NCBI GenBank assembly: GCA_034509925.1
Contig: CM067529.1
Coordinates: 4,365,001 to 4,429,000 of the forward strand
Length of the DNA stretch: 64,000 bases
Source: Hirudinaria manillensis
Taxonomy: Eukaryota > Annelida > Clitellata > Hirudinida > Hirudinidae
Reading direction: 5' to 3'
Part shown: positions 1 through 12,432 of the stretch, in pieces
How positions within the stretch are numbered: the first letter of the stretch is position 1
Layout: the number at the start of each line of letters is the position of its first letter
Position numbers and translations under genes: made by a program
Notes under the pieces: generated by a model
Told to the model about the DNA's origin: nothing
Database searches by the model: none
Seen by the model: only the letters and a program-made list of their open reading frames with translations

Positions 1-350
<350 letters not shown>

Positions 351-395
351 AATTATGATGATTATGATTATGATTATGATGATAAACATGGCGAT

Positions 396-1661
396 GTTTG
401 AAAAATTATGATCATTCAACAAAACATATGTAAATAAAAAGTAAAAATAAGTATATTAATAAAAAGTAATAAACATTTCAATTTAATGTTAAATGTTTTT
501 AATATTGAATTGTTTAAATAATTAATTCTATAATTTATGAATTAAATCGCTAATTGAAAACATTAAAGATTATTTATTCAAACAATTTCTGAATAATTTT
601 CAAAAATTTCCCATAAAAATTTAAACCACATTATCTCCCGTTTTCCAGGTCACGGAGGATAAGACATTTGTCAAATTTTATGCCTTAAATATTTAAAATA
701 TAAAATAAAATATTAAAATTCATCTTCGTTCTTCGAATATTAAATATAATTATTTATTTGAATATTGTTTCAATTTACAGAAAAACGGAAGTTTAAATTT
801 CAGGCACGCGTCAAGAAATGATAACTTGGAATTACCGGAAATTAAGTTGTTTTAAAAATTAAGTTTTAATTAAGAATTGTTAAAATTAATATTAAATCAT
901 GTTCCATTATCGCATAATTACGAGCATTTAGTCGAATTAACTTTAAATTGACTGGTTGTACTGTGTCTGTCCGCTGAATGGCTCTGACCACGTGCATCTT
1001 ATAATAGTCAACATTTGACCTCCTCAATCCTGAGAACCTGTGTGACCCTGGTCGTTTATGTTGGGAATTAAGACAAAAAATAAATAATATGAATTAGCAA
1101 AAAAATATTTCATGTGCGTCCAAGCCATGAGTGAGTGGTACATGGATGAATGAATCGATGAATAGAAAGATCGAACGGCCTGAAGAATGAACGAACGGAT
1201 AAATGGTCGAACGGACGGACTGCAGGACGGATGGAACGAAGGGCGGACGGAAAGGTGGATGCACGGATGGTTGGAAAGGGCGATGAGGTTTCGGGATGAC
1301 CGAATACACCACGGAGAGCGTGGCGTACCGCTGAATGATTGTCTTTAACGGCCTGAACAATCATAAAATAAAAACCACTACACTTCTACAATTCCCCGTC
1401 ATCATCATCATCATCATCGTCGTCGTCGTCGTCGTCGTCGTCATCGTCATCATCATCATCATCATCATTATCAGTAGCGGTTTCAGTAAGTAAATTGAGA
1501 TTATATTAAGACTTAAATTTTAATTGGCGTTTAATAATTTATTATGAATTAATATAATATTGAATTTCTGTACGGAAAAATAAATCGGAAATTGTTTTAT
1601 CGATTGAGAATAAAACGGATAAATTGGTATAAAATCATTCAAAATTATTTCACAACGAGTT

Positions 1662-1740
<79 letters not shown>

Positions 1741-2789
1741 TGTTAACTATTACCTGTAAATGTTAGTTTAAATAATTTGTGATATTTGATTCATGATGAT
1801 GATAATAATAATCATCATCATTTATAATAATAATAATTATTATTTATATTTATATTTATAATAATAATAATTATTATTATTATAGTAATGATTATTGTTA
1901 TTATTATTGATATTACTGATATTATTAATAATTATTAATAATAATTATTATTAATATTAATATTATTATTGTTGTTATATTAAGAATTATTTAAGTAATT
2001 TCTTGATCTAAAAAAAAATAATTATTTCGCCATTGTTGCGTTCGTGTCTGCGTTTGCGTGTCTAACAAGTCATAGGGATGAAATGTTTGCTCATAATATT
2101 AATTAATATAAATTATTATCAAATAATTTCATTTAAGAATTTATATTCGATTAATAAATAAATAAATAAATAGAAATATAATTGGTTTTAAAGTAGTTTC
2201 TAATTTAGTTTTTGTAATATTAAGGATATTTTTGATAACATTTTGTGGAACATATTTTATAAATTGTATGTTTATGCTTAACAACTAGTCGATAATTTGT
2301 ATCAAATATTTCACAAAATATTTAACAATATTTTGAATATAAATAAAAAATATTTCCAGGAATAATTTTTTAATTATTAATTTATAACACTTTATAACTT
2401 CTCACCGAAATTTTATTCGAAATAATTTTTAATAATTTAAAATATATTCCAAAACCTGACAGACTTTAATGACAGCCTGGATGGAAGTTAATGTGTTACT
2501 GATTTCTTATAATTTCTTTTAATTATTTTAATTTTTTTTAATGTACGAGCAGAAAATTGCATAAAATATTCAGCAATAATTTAACGCCGGCAAACTGATA
2601 ATGCGATTATAACAAGATAATTCCGAAAATAATATTTTATTTTATAATTGGTTTTTAATTCTGTAATGTAATTACTGCAGGAAAAATTGCATTTGTTTTT
2701 AAATAGTAGAAATAATAACGATAATCATCATCACCATTATCATCATCGTCGTCTTCGTCGTCATCACCATCATCATCGTCGTCATCCAG
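396..2789. other. AT-rich noncoding stretch with simple repeats
   Basis: I see no supportable coding exon in this stretch. It contains a GACGGA-like degenerate purine-rich tract at about 1140-1300, a CAT/CGT array at about 1397-1468, a (TAA)n array at about 1663-1738 and TTA/TAA mixtures to about 1980. It may be intron or upstream sequence of the membrane-protein gene whose exon begins at 2790. Confidence 0.6.
1663..1738. repeat. (TAA)n array
   Basis: About 25 uninterrupted TAA units, followed by a shorter imperfect TTA/TAA zone to about 1980. Confidence 0.95.
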
Positions 2790-4250
2790 GTATTCTTCTG
2801 GTGGTCTCGATAGGTGTTGCACTGGGGGTGTTCATAGGTGGCGTCCTCCTCGTCTGTACCACCAAGTTCCTGAAAAGGTACCTTTTATGATCAATCGTAA
2901 GCACTTTTTGTCCCAATACAATATAATATAATATAATATAATATAATATAATATAATATAATATAATATAATATAATATAATATAATATAATATAATATA
3001 ATATAATATAATATAATATAATATAATATAATATAATATAATATAATATAATATAATATAATATAATATAATATAATATAATATAATATAATATAATATA
3101 ATATAATATAATAAGTAATTGCTTGGTTATCTCGTCATATAAATATTTATTATTGGATTGAATTTAATAGATTAAAATTTAATATAATTAATTCGACTAT
3201 TACGATGATGATGATGATTATGTTGGTGATGATGATGATGATGATTATGTTGGTGATGATGATGATGATGATGATGATTATGGTGGTGATGATAGCTACG
3301 GCGAAGGTGATCGTGATGGTAATAATAGTATCATTGATATAAACGATGATGACGTTCATTACGATGACGAAGAGGTAGATAACCCCTTGAAATTAATGGA
3401 GCAATTTTTGAACCTCATAAATTTTGACGACTGTTAAATTGCCTGCTGGGTTTCGATTTAAAAACTTAAAACAACTTAAAATCCGAATATAAAAATGGAA
3501 GCCGGGGATGGACAGACAGATTGATGAAGGTCCGTGGAGAGCTGACAACGGCTTGAATAATGCCACTATTATCGTCTTCTTAACCATTGCCATCATCGTC
3601 GTCTTAGTTATCATAATTATCACCACCACCTCCACCATCATCGTCATCATCGTCATCACCACAGACGACGTGGCGACAACAACAACAGCCTCCTACAACT
3701 ACACAGACATGATTACGTCGTCACTCCGCAGCACCATTCCATCACCTATCCTTATCCTCCATCCGTTCATCATCATCATCTTCCTCCTCACCATCATCAA
3801 CATCCGGAAGACGTCGACTACATTTACAGGAGCGGCGACAAGACGACGGCGAGCGACTTGCAGTCGGAGTCGCTGGACGCGACTATCACTCAGCTGAAGA
3901 ATTTTCCATGCTCAGCCGGCGACCTACAACTCCAAAAACTACTTCAACAACAACAACAACAACAACAACACCATCATCATCACCAACAACAACCGCAACA
4001 ACAACTTTGCGATCTGCCAGAGGCCGAGTTTTTCTATGGTCCGAGACATTCTTTCGACTACTCCTCCTCGTGTCCCCTGAATGCAACGACTGCCACTACC
4101 ACAACGACGTCTGCGACGGACTTCTACGGCGAAGTAGTTCAGCCCAAGGGGGACAGGGATGACCATCAGGAGAGGAAGAAGTGTCTCGTCCAGGCTCAGA
4201 GCGGTCTCTGCCAATACCGAGTCAACGACTGTCCCATCGATTTGGCATAA
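2790..4250 (+). CDS. 3' exons of an unidentified single-pass membrane protein with an acidic, His/Gln-rich cytoplasmic tail
   Basis: I do not recognise the family. Three exons fit together by phase. Exon 2790-2877 lies between a CAG acceptor and an AAG/GTACCT donor and encodes a membrane span of about 22 residues (ILLVVSIGVALGVFIGGVLLVC), followed by TTKFLK as a stop-transfer. A small acidic exon at about 3295-3375 begins in phase with it and ends in DDEE before GTAGAT; its acceptor lacks a pyrimidine tract, so it is the weakest part. The last exon is 3732-4250. It starts after CCGCAG and encodes a Pro/Tyr/His stretch, the sequence EDVDYIYRSGDKT, a Gln run followed by a His run, and a C-terminus ending DCPIDLA. 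The stop at 4248-4250 is followed by AATAAA near 4283. Upstream exons (ectodomain) are not seen, so this is partial. The tail composition suggests a receptor or adhesion molecule, but that is only inference. Confidence 0.5.
2918..3113. repeat. (ATAAT)n pentanucleotide array
   Basis: Nearly perfect five-base repeat of about 38 units, between the transmembrane exon and the acidic exon of the gene model at 2790-4250. It is therefore probably intronic. Confidence 0.95.
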
Positions 4251-5545
4251 CCTCATCCACTTTTGGACCTCACTACGTCGTCAATAAATATTATAAATGT
4301 TTTTGAAATTGAAATTTTATTTCATAATTATGATTGTGATTATCAACGCGATCGTGGGAATGTTAAATATCAAGTCAATCGTCATCATCATCGTCATCGT
4401 CACTACCACCATCACCACCACCACCATTATCGTCACCATCTTCATCGTCATCATCATCGTCGCCATTATCAATATGATAACATCATTGTTGTTGTCATCC
4501 ATGTTGTTATTAAAATCATGACTTTTACATTGTGCATATTATAATATATTATTGCATTATATTATTATATTGTATGCGTTATATGATACCTACGGCTATG
4601 CTGTTGAAAAGTGGCAAGAACTAATGCAACTTACAAAAATTGACATCATCCAAGTTGACGTCTTAAAATCATCATCGTCGTAGTCATCATCATCTTCATC
4701 ACCATCCTCGTCGTCATGATAATCATAATCAACATCATCATCGTCGTCGTCGTCGTCATCGTGGCCTGCTCTACCACTTAATTATATTTTTCGAGCTTTT
4801 CATCGACGTGTTGGCGTGTTAGTTTTCCAGTTTCTCTGTGCTTCGTTGTCTATGCTCGAGGAAAGTGAAGACGATGATGACGGAGATGATGAAGATGAAG
4901 ATGATGATGACGGAGATGACTAATATGATGACGGATATGATGAAAATGAAGACGACGATGTCGATTATGACGATGATGACTTCAATCAACCTCATTCATC
5001 CGGTGTTTTCAATTACGCCAACAATAAAAATTATATATTTTATTCATTCTCTCGATAATCGCTCACTTATTCATTCTTACGTAGATTGTTACGAGGTATG
5101 TATTTCATCATCTTCACCTTTATCATCAGCACCATCACCATCACCATCATCATCATCATCGTCGGTGTTTAACGTTTTCAGCACCACTTTCCTTGATCGC
5201 CAATTTTTTTATCGCAATAAATAAGGTTATTTTTCCGTTTTTTTCCACAGATTAAGAAGCGATCGTTATCAGTATAATTAATTATCTCAAACCTTCACCC
5301 CTCCTCCATAAGGCATGCACACGAACACATGCGCGAACGTATAAGTGTTAACGTCGTCGCCGTCGTAGTCCTCCTCTTCCTCCTCCTCTTCCTCCTCTTC
5401 ATACTCTATAATCATCATCGTCGTCGTCGTCATCATAACCTAACCAAACATAGTTGATTCAGCAGGTCGGCCATCATTGACCCTTCATCGGTACTCAATG
5501 ACCTTTCACTGAATCTAAACGAAAGTTCCGGAACCAAAACATCCT
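4251..5545. other. Trinucleotide-rich DNA with short acidic reading frames
   Basis: This stretch is dominated by CAT/CGT and GAT/GAC trinucleotides on alternating strands (4380-4480, 4660-4765, 5100-5165, 5345-5435). Two plus-strand frames near 4858-4922 and 4924-5057 read as Asp/Glu-rich peptides. The second continues into ordinary-looking sequence (DDFNQPHSSGVFNYANNKN) before a stop. They could be decayed or real acidic exons, but I see no convincing splice structure. I do not call a gene. Confidence 0.4.
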
Positions 5546-5559
5546 TTGTTATGGAAAGT

Positions 5560-5960
5560 CAAATATTTTATGTCGAGAGGACACAAAGCCTCCACTTTCT
5601 GTTTTTCAATGTCTGGTTTTGCTCTAATATCGTTCGGTTCTCTTATCTCCGTGCAATCTGAGAGCTCATTTGGTAGAAGAAGAATCTCATATCTGTGGTC
5701 GATGACGATCTCATGTCTATGCTCAAAGATAAATCCTTTCTGTAGTCGGAAGCGAATCTGATGTCTAGGGTCAGAGGCGATTCGCCTATCTATTTAGTAA
5801 AAGGAATATAATATCTATGGACGAAAAAGCAATATCACCAAAAAATTTATATCTATGGGTAAAAAAAGGAATATCGTATCTATGGAAGAAGACGAATTTC
5901 GTGTCTATGGAGCGGAAATCAATCAAGCATGTCGGGGTCGCCCTAAGAGCGGGAATGAAT
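5560..5960. repeat. Degenerate minisatellite, period about 25-30 bp, core TATCTATGG
   Basis: About a dozen diverged units share the core (T)ATCTATGG followed by a purine-rich segment ending in AAT: ATATCTGTGG, ATGTCTATGC, ATGTCTAGGG, CTATCTATTT, ATATCTATGG (twice), GTATCTATGG, GTGTCTATGG. Spacing varies from about 23 to 38 bp. Short open frames cross it, but unit length and composition drift argue for a noncoding minisatellite. Confidence 0.7.
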
Positions 5961-6096
5961 GATGGATTGCCAAGTCGTTCTCAGTCGTCTGCTGAAAATG
6001 GAGGTTTTAATGCAAAAAGAGAATTATTTTATGAATAAGTGAGAAATGATTGTCAACGGAGAAATATTTTCAAACATTAACATTGTATTGTTGCTA

Positions 6097-6238
<142 letters not shown>

Positions 6239-6429
6239 GTCATCATTGGTATGCTACCAGTATATTATCAATATATTATCAATTATAAAGTCACATTATC
6301 AATTTAATACCTGTGCTTTTGGTAAATCGCAGAAATAGGTTGTGGACAGTTACACCATTAACTGTTAATAGTTATACTATTATTTTAGAATATTATTTGT
6401 TTATTGAATTAATCAATTATGGTTTTTGG

Positions 6430-6990
6430 TTCATTGGTTAATAGGTCATTACATTTTCTTAGCCAGGGTGATATCCAGAGACCTTTTTGGGGATTATAAG
6501 CAGCCAGGGTATCGACATTGGGTTTCTTGTTCCGACCGAAAAATATATATCTCGTGGACCAATAACAAAAAATCATGCTTAATAATGACATTAATAATGT
6601 AATTGAAACACATCAAATTGATGTACGTATAATGTCAGAGAATTAAATAATAAAAAATAATGTCAGATTATCTTCAGACCACGATGTCGATTGGAACAAT
6701 GCTGTTATAATCAACGTTTGGCTTCTAGACGCCAGAATGTTTGCCATTGCAAATCGTTCCAGTTCAGTGAACAATCATCACAAGTGATTATAATTAAAGG
6801 ACAATCGAACATTACCTGAACCTTCTATTAGCAGGTAGGACTACTCTCTTAACTTAATAATTACTGGATGGTATTTAATTATAAATTAATTGGAAATACA
6901 TCAAAATCACTTTTTTAATCTACTTTCAGGCATTACGTGATGGAGTATATTATTTTTATCGCGATGATGTTTATTTCATATATTTTCGTT
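6430..6990. repeat. Direct repeat flanking lectin CTL1, left copy
   Basis: This sequence matches 8390-8960 with moderate divergence. Shared landmarks are the ATATCCAGAGACCTTTTTGGG block, CGTGGACCAA, the segment GCCAGAATRTTTGCCATTGC, and AAATCGTTC followed by AGTTCAGTGAAC. The two copies bracket CTL1. Most likely a segment holding the lectin promoter region was duplicated, and recombination between such repeats then built the cluster. Confidence 0.75.
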
Positions 6991-7272
6991 CTCAACAACG
7001 GTGTCTATTGAACGACCCAGTTATTTTTATTTTGCAATCAAAAGATAATGATGATGATTATGATGCTACTTTGATTTCTCGATACAACTGCTGGATACAA
7101 CTTCGGTAAACAAGTCAATCCAAGCCTTCGAGTAAGCGACCACTTTGTTGATCATATTTTCAGTCGATTGGATAATCAATCGGCAAGACATAGCAAGTCT
7201 CCAGAAAGTCTTTAAAAGCAGGTCCATCTTGAGGATTGTTGACTGTGAATTCAGTTATCTCTGCCTTACAGC

Positions 7273-8273
7273 ATGTCTCTCCACTTCTTGCTGCTTGTGA
7301 TTCTGGCTCTCTTTCCCTACCAGGGATTTGGACAAGGTTAGACTTATAATTGCAAATATGCTATTTCATATAATACATTAATATACTAATTCATATAATA
7401 TTACATAAACATTTATTATTTTTACATAATATTATTTTTTAATATTAATAATATCATGATATATCAATTATGTTAGGAATAGTATTATTATTAAAATGTA
7501 TAATTACTTAATTATAATAATATTAACAATATTAATAATATTAAAGCCAATAAAAACCTTTTGCATGTTGTTATTAAAGAAATTGCCAGAAATGTACATT
7601 CCATAAGCGCAAGATATAGATGTCTCTAAGTACTTTCCAGCTCCGCACAAATATATTTCAACAGAATGCAGCAAGTGTGCAGGTGGCTTCTATCATTTCC
7701 AAGCTGAGAACAAGTGCTACAGAGTTTTCACGAACAAAAAAACTTGGGAAGAAGCCTCTCGTGTTTGCCAGCAATATGGTGCTCATCTCGTCGTAGTGAA
7801 AAGTGCCTGCGAAAGAAGTGCCCTGAACAGGATGGTTGCAAATGCGAAAGGTAACTTTAATCGTGTTTTGCTTTTACTCGCATTTCATAATAAAGTTTAT
7901 TAAACATATTACTAGTATTTATTTCAACCAATTTAATCTATTAAATTAAAATATCTTTATTTATTTGACATTATCATAAATAAATCATCCTATTTGTTTG
8001 AAATAATTCTGTTCGTCAGAGGTTTGCCATCATGAACTGGTCCCGAAGCCCACGTTTTGGACAGCGGGCAAAAGAAAATGCCCCAACGGACCGTTTGCTT
8101 GGAATCCGCATCCAGGACTTCTGATAGATATGACCTACACCAATTGGATGAAGGGAGAACCCAATAGCGGTGCCGAAGAATGTCTCCACTTCTTTGCCGA
8201 TGACAAGGAACTTGGCTGGAATGATAGCTTATGCAGAATACCCAACTGCTTTGTCTGCGAAATCGACCTTTAA
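7273..8273 (+). CDS. Secreted C-type lectin CTL1 (three exons, intact)
   Basis: The exons are 7273-7336, 7665-7850 and 8020-8273. Both introns have GT-AG ends and are phase 1, giving 167 aa. Exon 1 is a classic signal peptide (MSLHFLLLVILALFPYQGFG). Exon 2 carries the CxxC pair (ECSKC), NKCYRVF, TWEEASRVC and AHLVVVK, the first half of a C-type lectin-like domain. Exon 3 carries PTFWTAGKRKC, FAW, the EPN tripeptide (GEPNS), WND and the terminal CFVCEIDL. EPN plus WND is the mannose-type calcium/sugar-site pattern in canonical CTLDs. WIGL is replaced by FWTAG, a trait of this whole cluster. It lies on its own upstream of the triplicated units and is the likely intact relative of the pseudogenes at 9003, 17127 and 28462. 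Expected to be secreted and to bind glycans. The exact ligand is unknown. Confidence 0.9.
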
Positions 8274-8389
8274 CATGTAAATTCGTCAGACATTCGTTGA
8301 AATGTCTAGAATTTCAAATTTTGAAGACTTTCCCAAAATCTAAGGGGGAATAAATTTTAGAAATTAGTTAAACATGGTTTCAATTTTGG

Positions 8390-8960
8390 AATAATTTTTG
8401 GAGAATTAAAATTTGACCGAAAGAATCTTTTGTGTTGATATCCAGAGACCTTTTTGGGAATGTAAACAGCCATGTATAGAAAGACGACTTCTTGTTGCGA
8501 CACCTGTAAACGAAAAAATATATCGCGTGGACCAACAAAATAAATCAAGATTGATAATAACGTAATAATGAATTTGCAACATATCACATTGATGTACGAA
8601 TTGGCACACGAACTAAGTTCAGATTATCTATAGACCACGATGTCAGATAGAAAAATGCTATATTAATTGTGTTTATATTCTAGCCGCCAGAATATTTGCC
8701 ATTGCAAATCGTTCAAGTTCAGTGAACGATCATCATAAGGGACTGTAATAAAATGATACTCGAACATTACGTAGGCGTTCTGTTAACGGTTAGAACCATC
8801 CTCTTAACTCAATAGTTATAGAATTTAAATATAAACTGAATGTAAATACATAAGAAAAGAAATTCTTAGTCGTAATCTACTTCCAGGCATCAGTATAACG
8901 ATATATTTTTTACTTGGATAATCTTTAATTAACATCTTTTCGTTCTCAATAATAATGACG
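8390..8960. repeat. Direct repeat flanking lectin CTL1, right copy
   Basis: Counterpart of 6430-6990, lying just upstream of the truncated lectin copy at 9003, as the left copy lies upstream of CTL1. Exons 1 and 2 are absent between this repeat and the copied exon 3, so the duplication was incomplete or has suffered a deletion. Confidence 0.75.
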
Positions 8961-9002
8961 ATTGAGTGACCGCGTTATATTTTCTTTGTTATTCTGTTCG
9001 TC

Positions 9003-9252
9003 AGAGTTTTGCAATCATGAATTTTCCCGAAGTCCACGTTTTGGCAAAAGAAAATGCCCCAACGGACCATTTGCTTGGAATCCGTACCCAGGACTTCTGA
9101 TAGATATGACCAATACCAATTGGGTGAAAGGTGAACCCAGTAACGGCAACGAAGAATGTCTCCACTTCTGGGTAACCGATAACAAGGAGCTTGGCTGGAA
9201 TGATAGCTTATGTAGAATACCCAACTGCTTCGTCTGCGAAATCGATCTTTAG
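9003..9252 (+). pseudogene. Lectin pseudogene: lone exon 3 related to CTL1
   Basis: Compared with CTL1 exon 3, the sequence after CACGTTTTGG lacks eight bases (ACAGCGGG). This shifts the frame across the FWTAG motif. Downstream the CTLD half is still readable (NWVKGEPSN, LGWNDSLC, CFVCEIDL). No signal peptide exon or exon 2 lies upstream. The 3' flank to about 9620 matches the flank of the pseudogene at 17127-17713. It is a dead duplicate. Confidence 0.85.
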
Positions 9253-9966
9253 CATGTGAATCCAGCAGACAATTGTCGAAATGTCTAAAATTTCAAATAT
9301 TGATGAATTTCAAAAGACGTAAGAACAAATACATTTGCGAAGTTAAGGCATTTTTAATTTTGTATTGATTTTTGAGAATTAGAATTAGATCGAATCTCCC
9401 AAAGAATCTTTACTGGTTTAGCAATGGATTAAAAAAATTATGGAAATCTCTCCAAATGATGTCTTCGTTTGTCTGGATTATTTGAATCATCCATTTTCTT
9501 AAATTCAGCTACAAAATGTTGTTGTTGAGAATCATTTAAGAAAAAGCGGAGCAAATTATTTGAAAAACTTAGTTAATTCAATGTTATGCATACCGTCATG
9601 GCAGCTAGTATAACACAATCCTAAAATTTTGACGCATCCAAGACATTAGTTTTTGTATTCAAGTCATTTAAGCTTTTTATTTTGACGAGAAAACTTCGAA
9701 GTAAACATTAAAAACATTAATAATTTTTCTATTTGTATCTTTTATTGACTACTCAAAAACAAGTAATTGCTTAATTATATAAGCGATGGAAACTTGATTC
9801 TGTTCGACTTTATCGCAACGAACTTAACATATAAGTTGTCAAGTTTAATTTAACAAGATTGTGTTAACATGTATCTGCAGCGAGATATTTTTAAAATATT
9901 AAAACATCATGTTTGTTGATAAAACGAATCCCTTCCAAAGGGTCCAAGATGATTGGAAACTTGAAA

Positions 9967-10835
9967 TCACATGTCGATTTCGCAAACAAAGCAGTTTCCG
10001 TGGGCGCAGACGAGATCACTCCATCCGAGGTCCTGGTCTTTATCGACAACGAGTTGTATGCACACGTTTCCACCCAGGTTGTCCGGCTCGTCCGGAAGCC
10101 AGTTGGTGTAATCCATGTTTATCCTGATACCCTGACCTGGTGCCCAGACGAAAGGACTGGCGGAACACCTCCTTCTGCCTGCTGTCCAGAAAGTCGGCTT
10201 GTTGAGAAATTTGCTCACACAGCAGCCTTGCGATGGTGTTCATGATGATTATTTGAAATGAATTAATTGTGTTAATTAATAAATAAATTAATTAATTAAT
10301 AACAAATCATTTTATTATAAAATTAATAATATTAATTATTATTATTATAGTGATTATAATTATTAATATTATTATAATGATTATAATAATTGTTATTAAT
10401 AGTTACCGAATCCTAATTTAAAACTAATATTACTACCGAGAGACTTCGCATTATCGCAAGTTTGGAAAGAACCTTCCATCTGATCGATGACTCTGTTCAA
10501 GAGGACGTTGTCAGAGGCATTCCTAACGACGACGAGGTGAGCATTCAACTTGGCACAGACTTCGGTGGCATTCTCCCAACTTTCCTTGCTCGTGAAGGCC
10601 TTGTAGCACTTATTCTCTTTCGAGAAATACCGAAAGTCTTCGGGACAGATTGGGCAGTACTGGGCTGGAATTGGTCGAATTACATTTACAATTTATCCGA
10701 GTATTAACAGTCATAATCATAATAATTTTAATATCAATAACAACGACAATAATATATCTTACACTCGGTACGTGCGCTCAGTCCACTAAATGATAACAGG
10801 ATAACCACCGAGAGGAGATAAACCTTAGCAGACAT
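9967..10835 (-). CDS. Secreted C-type lectin CTL2A (three exons, intact)
   Basis: The exons on the minus strand are 10763-10835, 10473-10664 and 9967-10226, phase 1 throughout, giving 174 aa. Exon 1 encodes a signal peptide (MSAKVYLLSVVILLSFSG). Exon 2 has CPIC, NKCYKAF, SWENATEVC and AHLVVVR. Exon 3 has GCCV, PTFWTAGRRRC, FVWAPGQG, DEPDN, LGWSDLVC and CFVCEIDM. The calcium-site tripeptide is EPD rather than EPN, and WND is WSD. In canonical CTLDs these changes would weaken or alter calcium-dependent sugar binding. A TATAAATA element lies about 46 bp upstream of the start codon. Near-identical copies are CTL2B and CTL2C. Confidence 0.9.
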
Positions 10836-10880
10836 CTTGAACTCTGAATCACTCTCAGAACGTGGTATAAGATTTCAAGC

Positions 10881-10888
10881 TATTTATA
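10881..10888 (-). promoter_or_regulatory. TATA box of CTL2A
   Basis: On the minus strand the sequence reads TATAAATA, 46 bp upstream of the CTL2A ATG. The same element stands in the same place before CTL2B (22554-22561) and CTL2C (42976-42983), and TATAAATA also precedes CTL6, CTL7 and CTL8. Confidence 0.65.
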
Positions 10889-12063
10889 AATTATCGCCCC
10901 TACCTGAGAAAGCCGATACATACTGTCGAGGAAATGAAACCACGATGTAATTACAACGAAGAGAATGACGATGATGATAACAACATCATAACAATAACAA
11001 CTACAGCGACAACAACAATATCATCATTATCGTCGTCGTCGTCAACAGCATCATTCTCATCATCATCGTCAATATTATATAAATTTTATAAAGGAAAAAA
11101 GAATATTCACAAAAAAAGATTATTTCCTGATTTTAAAAAAAGCCAAAAAAAAAATCGTTGCTCATCTATTTGTCAGTGTTGATGATCTCCGACCAAGTGC
11201 GAGCAAATCGATCCGATGTTGTTGCTAAAACATGTCGCTTGTTAATTACAACACATGGCAACATATTTTCGCTGGCAACAACAACAACGACGGTCTCAAC
11301 TCTGAAGCGTTCACAAGGTTTTTCCCACGTGCATTGAACAATTAATATCATTCGATTAAAAAAATAAATAAATCTGTCCTTTCGAAGAAAAGATCTTTGA
11401 GCATCTTTCGCTTTCTGGTGAAATGGAATTTTTCAATTACTTATCTTTATATTTTGATAAACAATTTTCAACTTTAAAATCTTTCTCGTCCATAAATAGC
11501 TCGAGCTACGATAGTTCAAACGATTTTCAGCCGCCTCTAGCAATCAATGCTTAATCCATCCAGGGATGGGGAGAGGAGCGAATATCACCGTCAAAAATTT
11601 CGAGTTGTTCCTCCCTAAAACCAGTAAATAATAAATTGTTTAGAAACATTATAATCGATGATAGGACATGTCACTGGTCGCCAGTCGAATTATGTCCACT
11701 TTTAAGAATTTATCTACAAATACGCTAGCGCCCTATTCTCACCCTTTTCTAAATCTTGAATTCTTGCAAAAATCAAAGCCATTTCATTCATACATGTTTA
11801 GTACTTTCAATTTAGTTGTCAATGTTTTACGTTATAAAAATTGTAATATTACGTATATTTATTATAATATATAATATTATACAATATTTTTAAAAGAATT
11901 TGAGAAAGCAAAAAATCTTTAAGATGACTTACCTGCATTCTTTGTTGTAAACTGGCCAAACACAGGTTTTGGAAATACACGAAGTGGGTTTATTATGATT
12001 AAATTGTTTATTTATGCAACATTTATTTAATAATAATAATAATTTGAAACAAAGTCGAGGCTA
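10889..12063. other. Noncoding spacer of unit A
   Basis: It is shared almost base for base with unit B (about 22562-23729) and in part with unit C (43000-43135 and 44180-44656). It contains AAC/CAT/CGT trinucleotides at 10960-11075 and AT-rich sequence. I see no exon with splice sites or CTLD motifs. Confidence 0.55.
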
Positions 12064-12267
12064 ATGGGCGCCCAACAAATAACCTCATTGCCAGCAAACG
12101 GTTGGCTGGACAATTTCAAGAAGCGCCATGACATCACGTTCAAGACAGTGCAGGGTGAAGCTGAAAGCGATGGTCGCAAGTCTGGTGTGATGCAAGAGTG
12201 CGATCGGCTAGACAACGAGATCCGCAGAAAGATGCGGCAGTCAACGATTATGAGAGCTTTAGACTGA
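12064..12267 (+). mobile_element. Tigger/pogo-type transposase fragment (CENP-B HTH region), unit A
   Basis: A 67-codon open frame contains NGWLDNFKKRHDITFKTVQG followed by EAES. This matches the pattern of the Tc5/CENP-B-type DNA-binding helix-turn-helix (W-L-x-x-F-K-x-R-H-x-I then G-E-A) of pogo/Tigger transposases. No DDE catalytic domain follows, and the frame ends at a stop 3' of MRALD. It is a fragment carried in units A and B, and most of it is missing from unit C. It is not a functional transposase. Confidence 0.7.
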
Positions 12268-12432
12268 GCTGATGGGTAACTTGAGAAAATAAGGCCGTTT
12301 TTATTTGATAAAATAAGGCCGTTTTTACAAACCCTCGTTACTATGCCACTTTTGCTCGGTCTCGACGGGTTGCATGGTAGTGAGAATCCCTCAAATAATG
12401 AAAAAAATGACCAAATGCCTTTTTAAAGTTAC

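Noticed and set aside
1094..1364. Two overlapping minus-strand frames of 84-88 aa
   Set aside because: They derive from a degenerate GACGGA-type repeat, and Pro/Ser/Phe-rich readings in two frames are expected from that composition.
9909..10245. Plus-strand 72-110 aa frames over the CTL2 exons (repeated at 21572 and 42004)
   Set aside because: The minus strand encodes a complete CTLD with matching splice phases. The plus frames are shadows that recur only because the units are duplicated.
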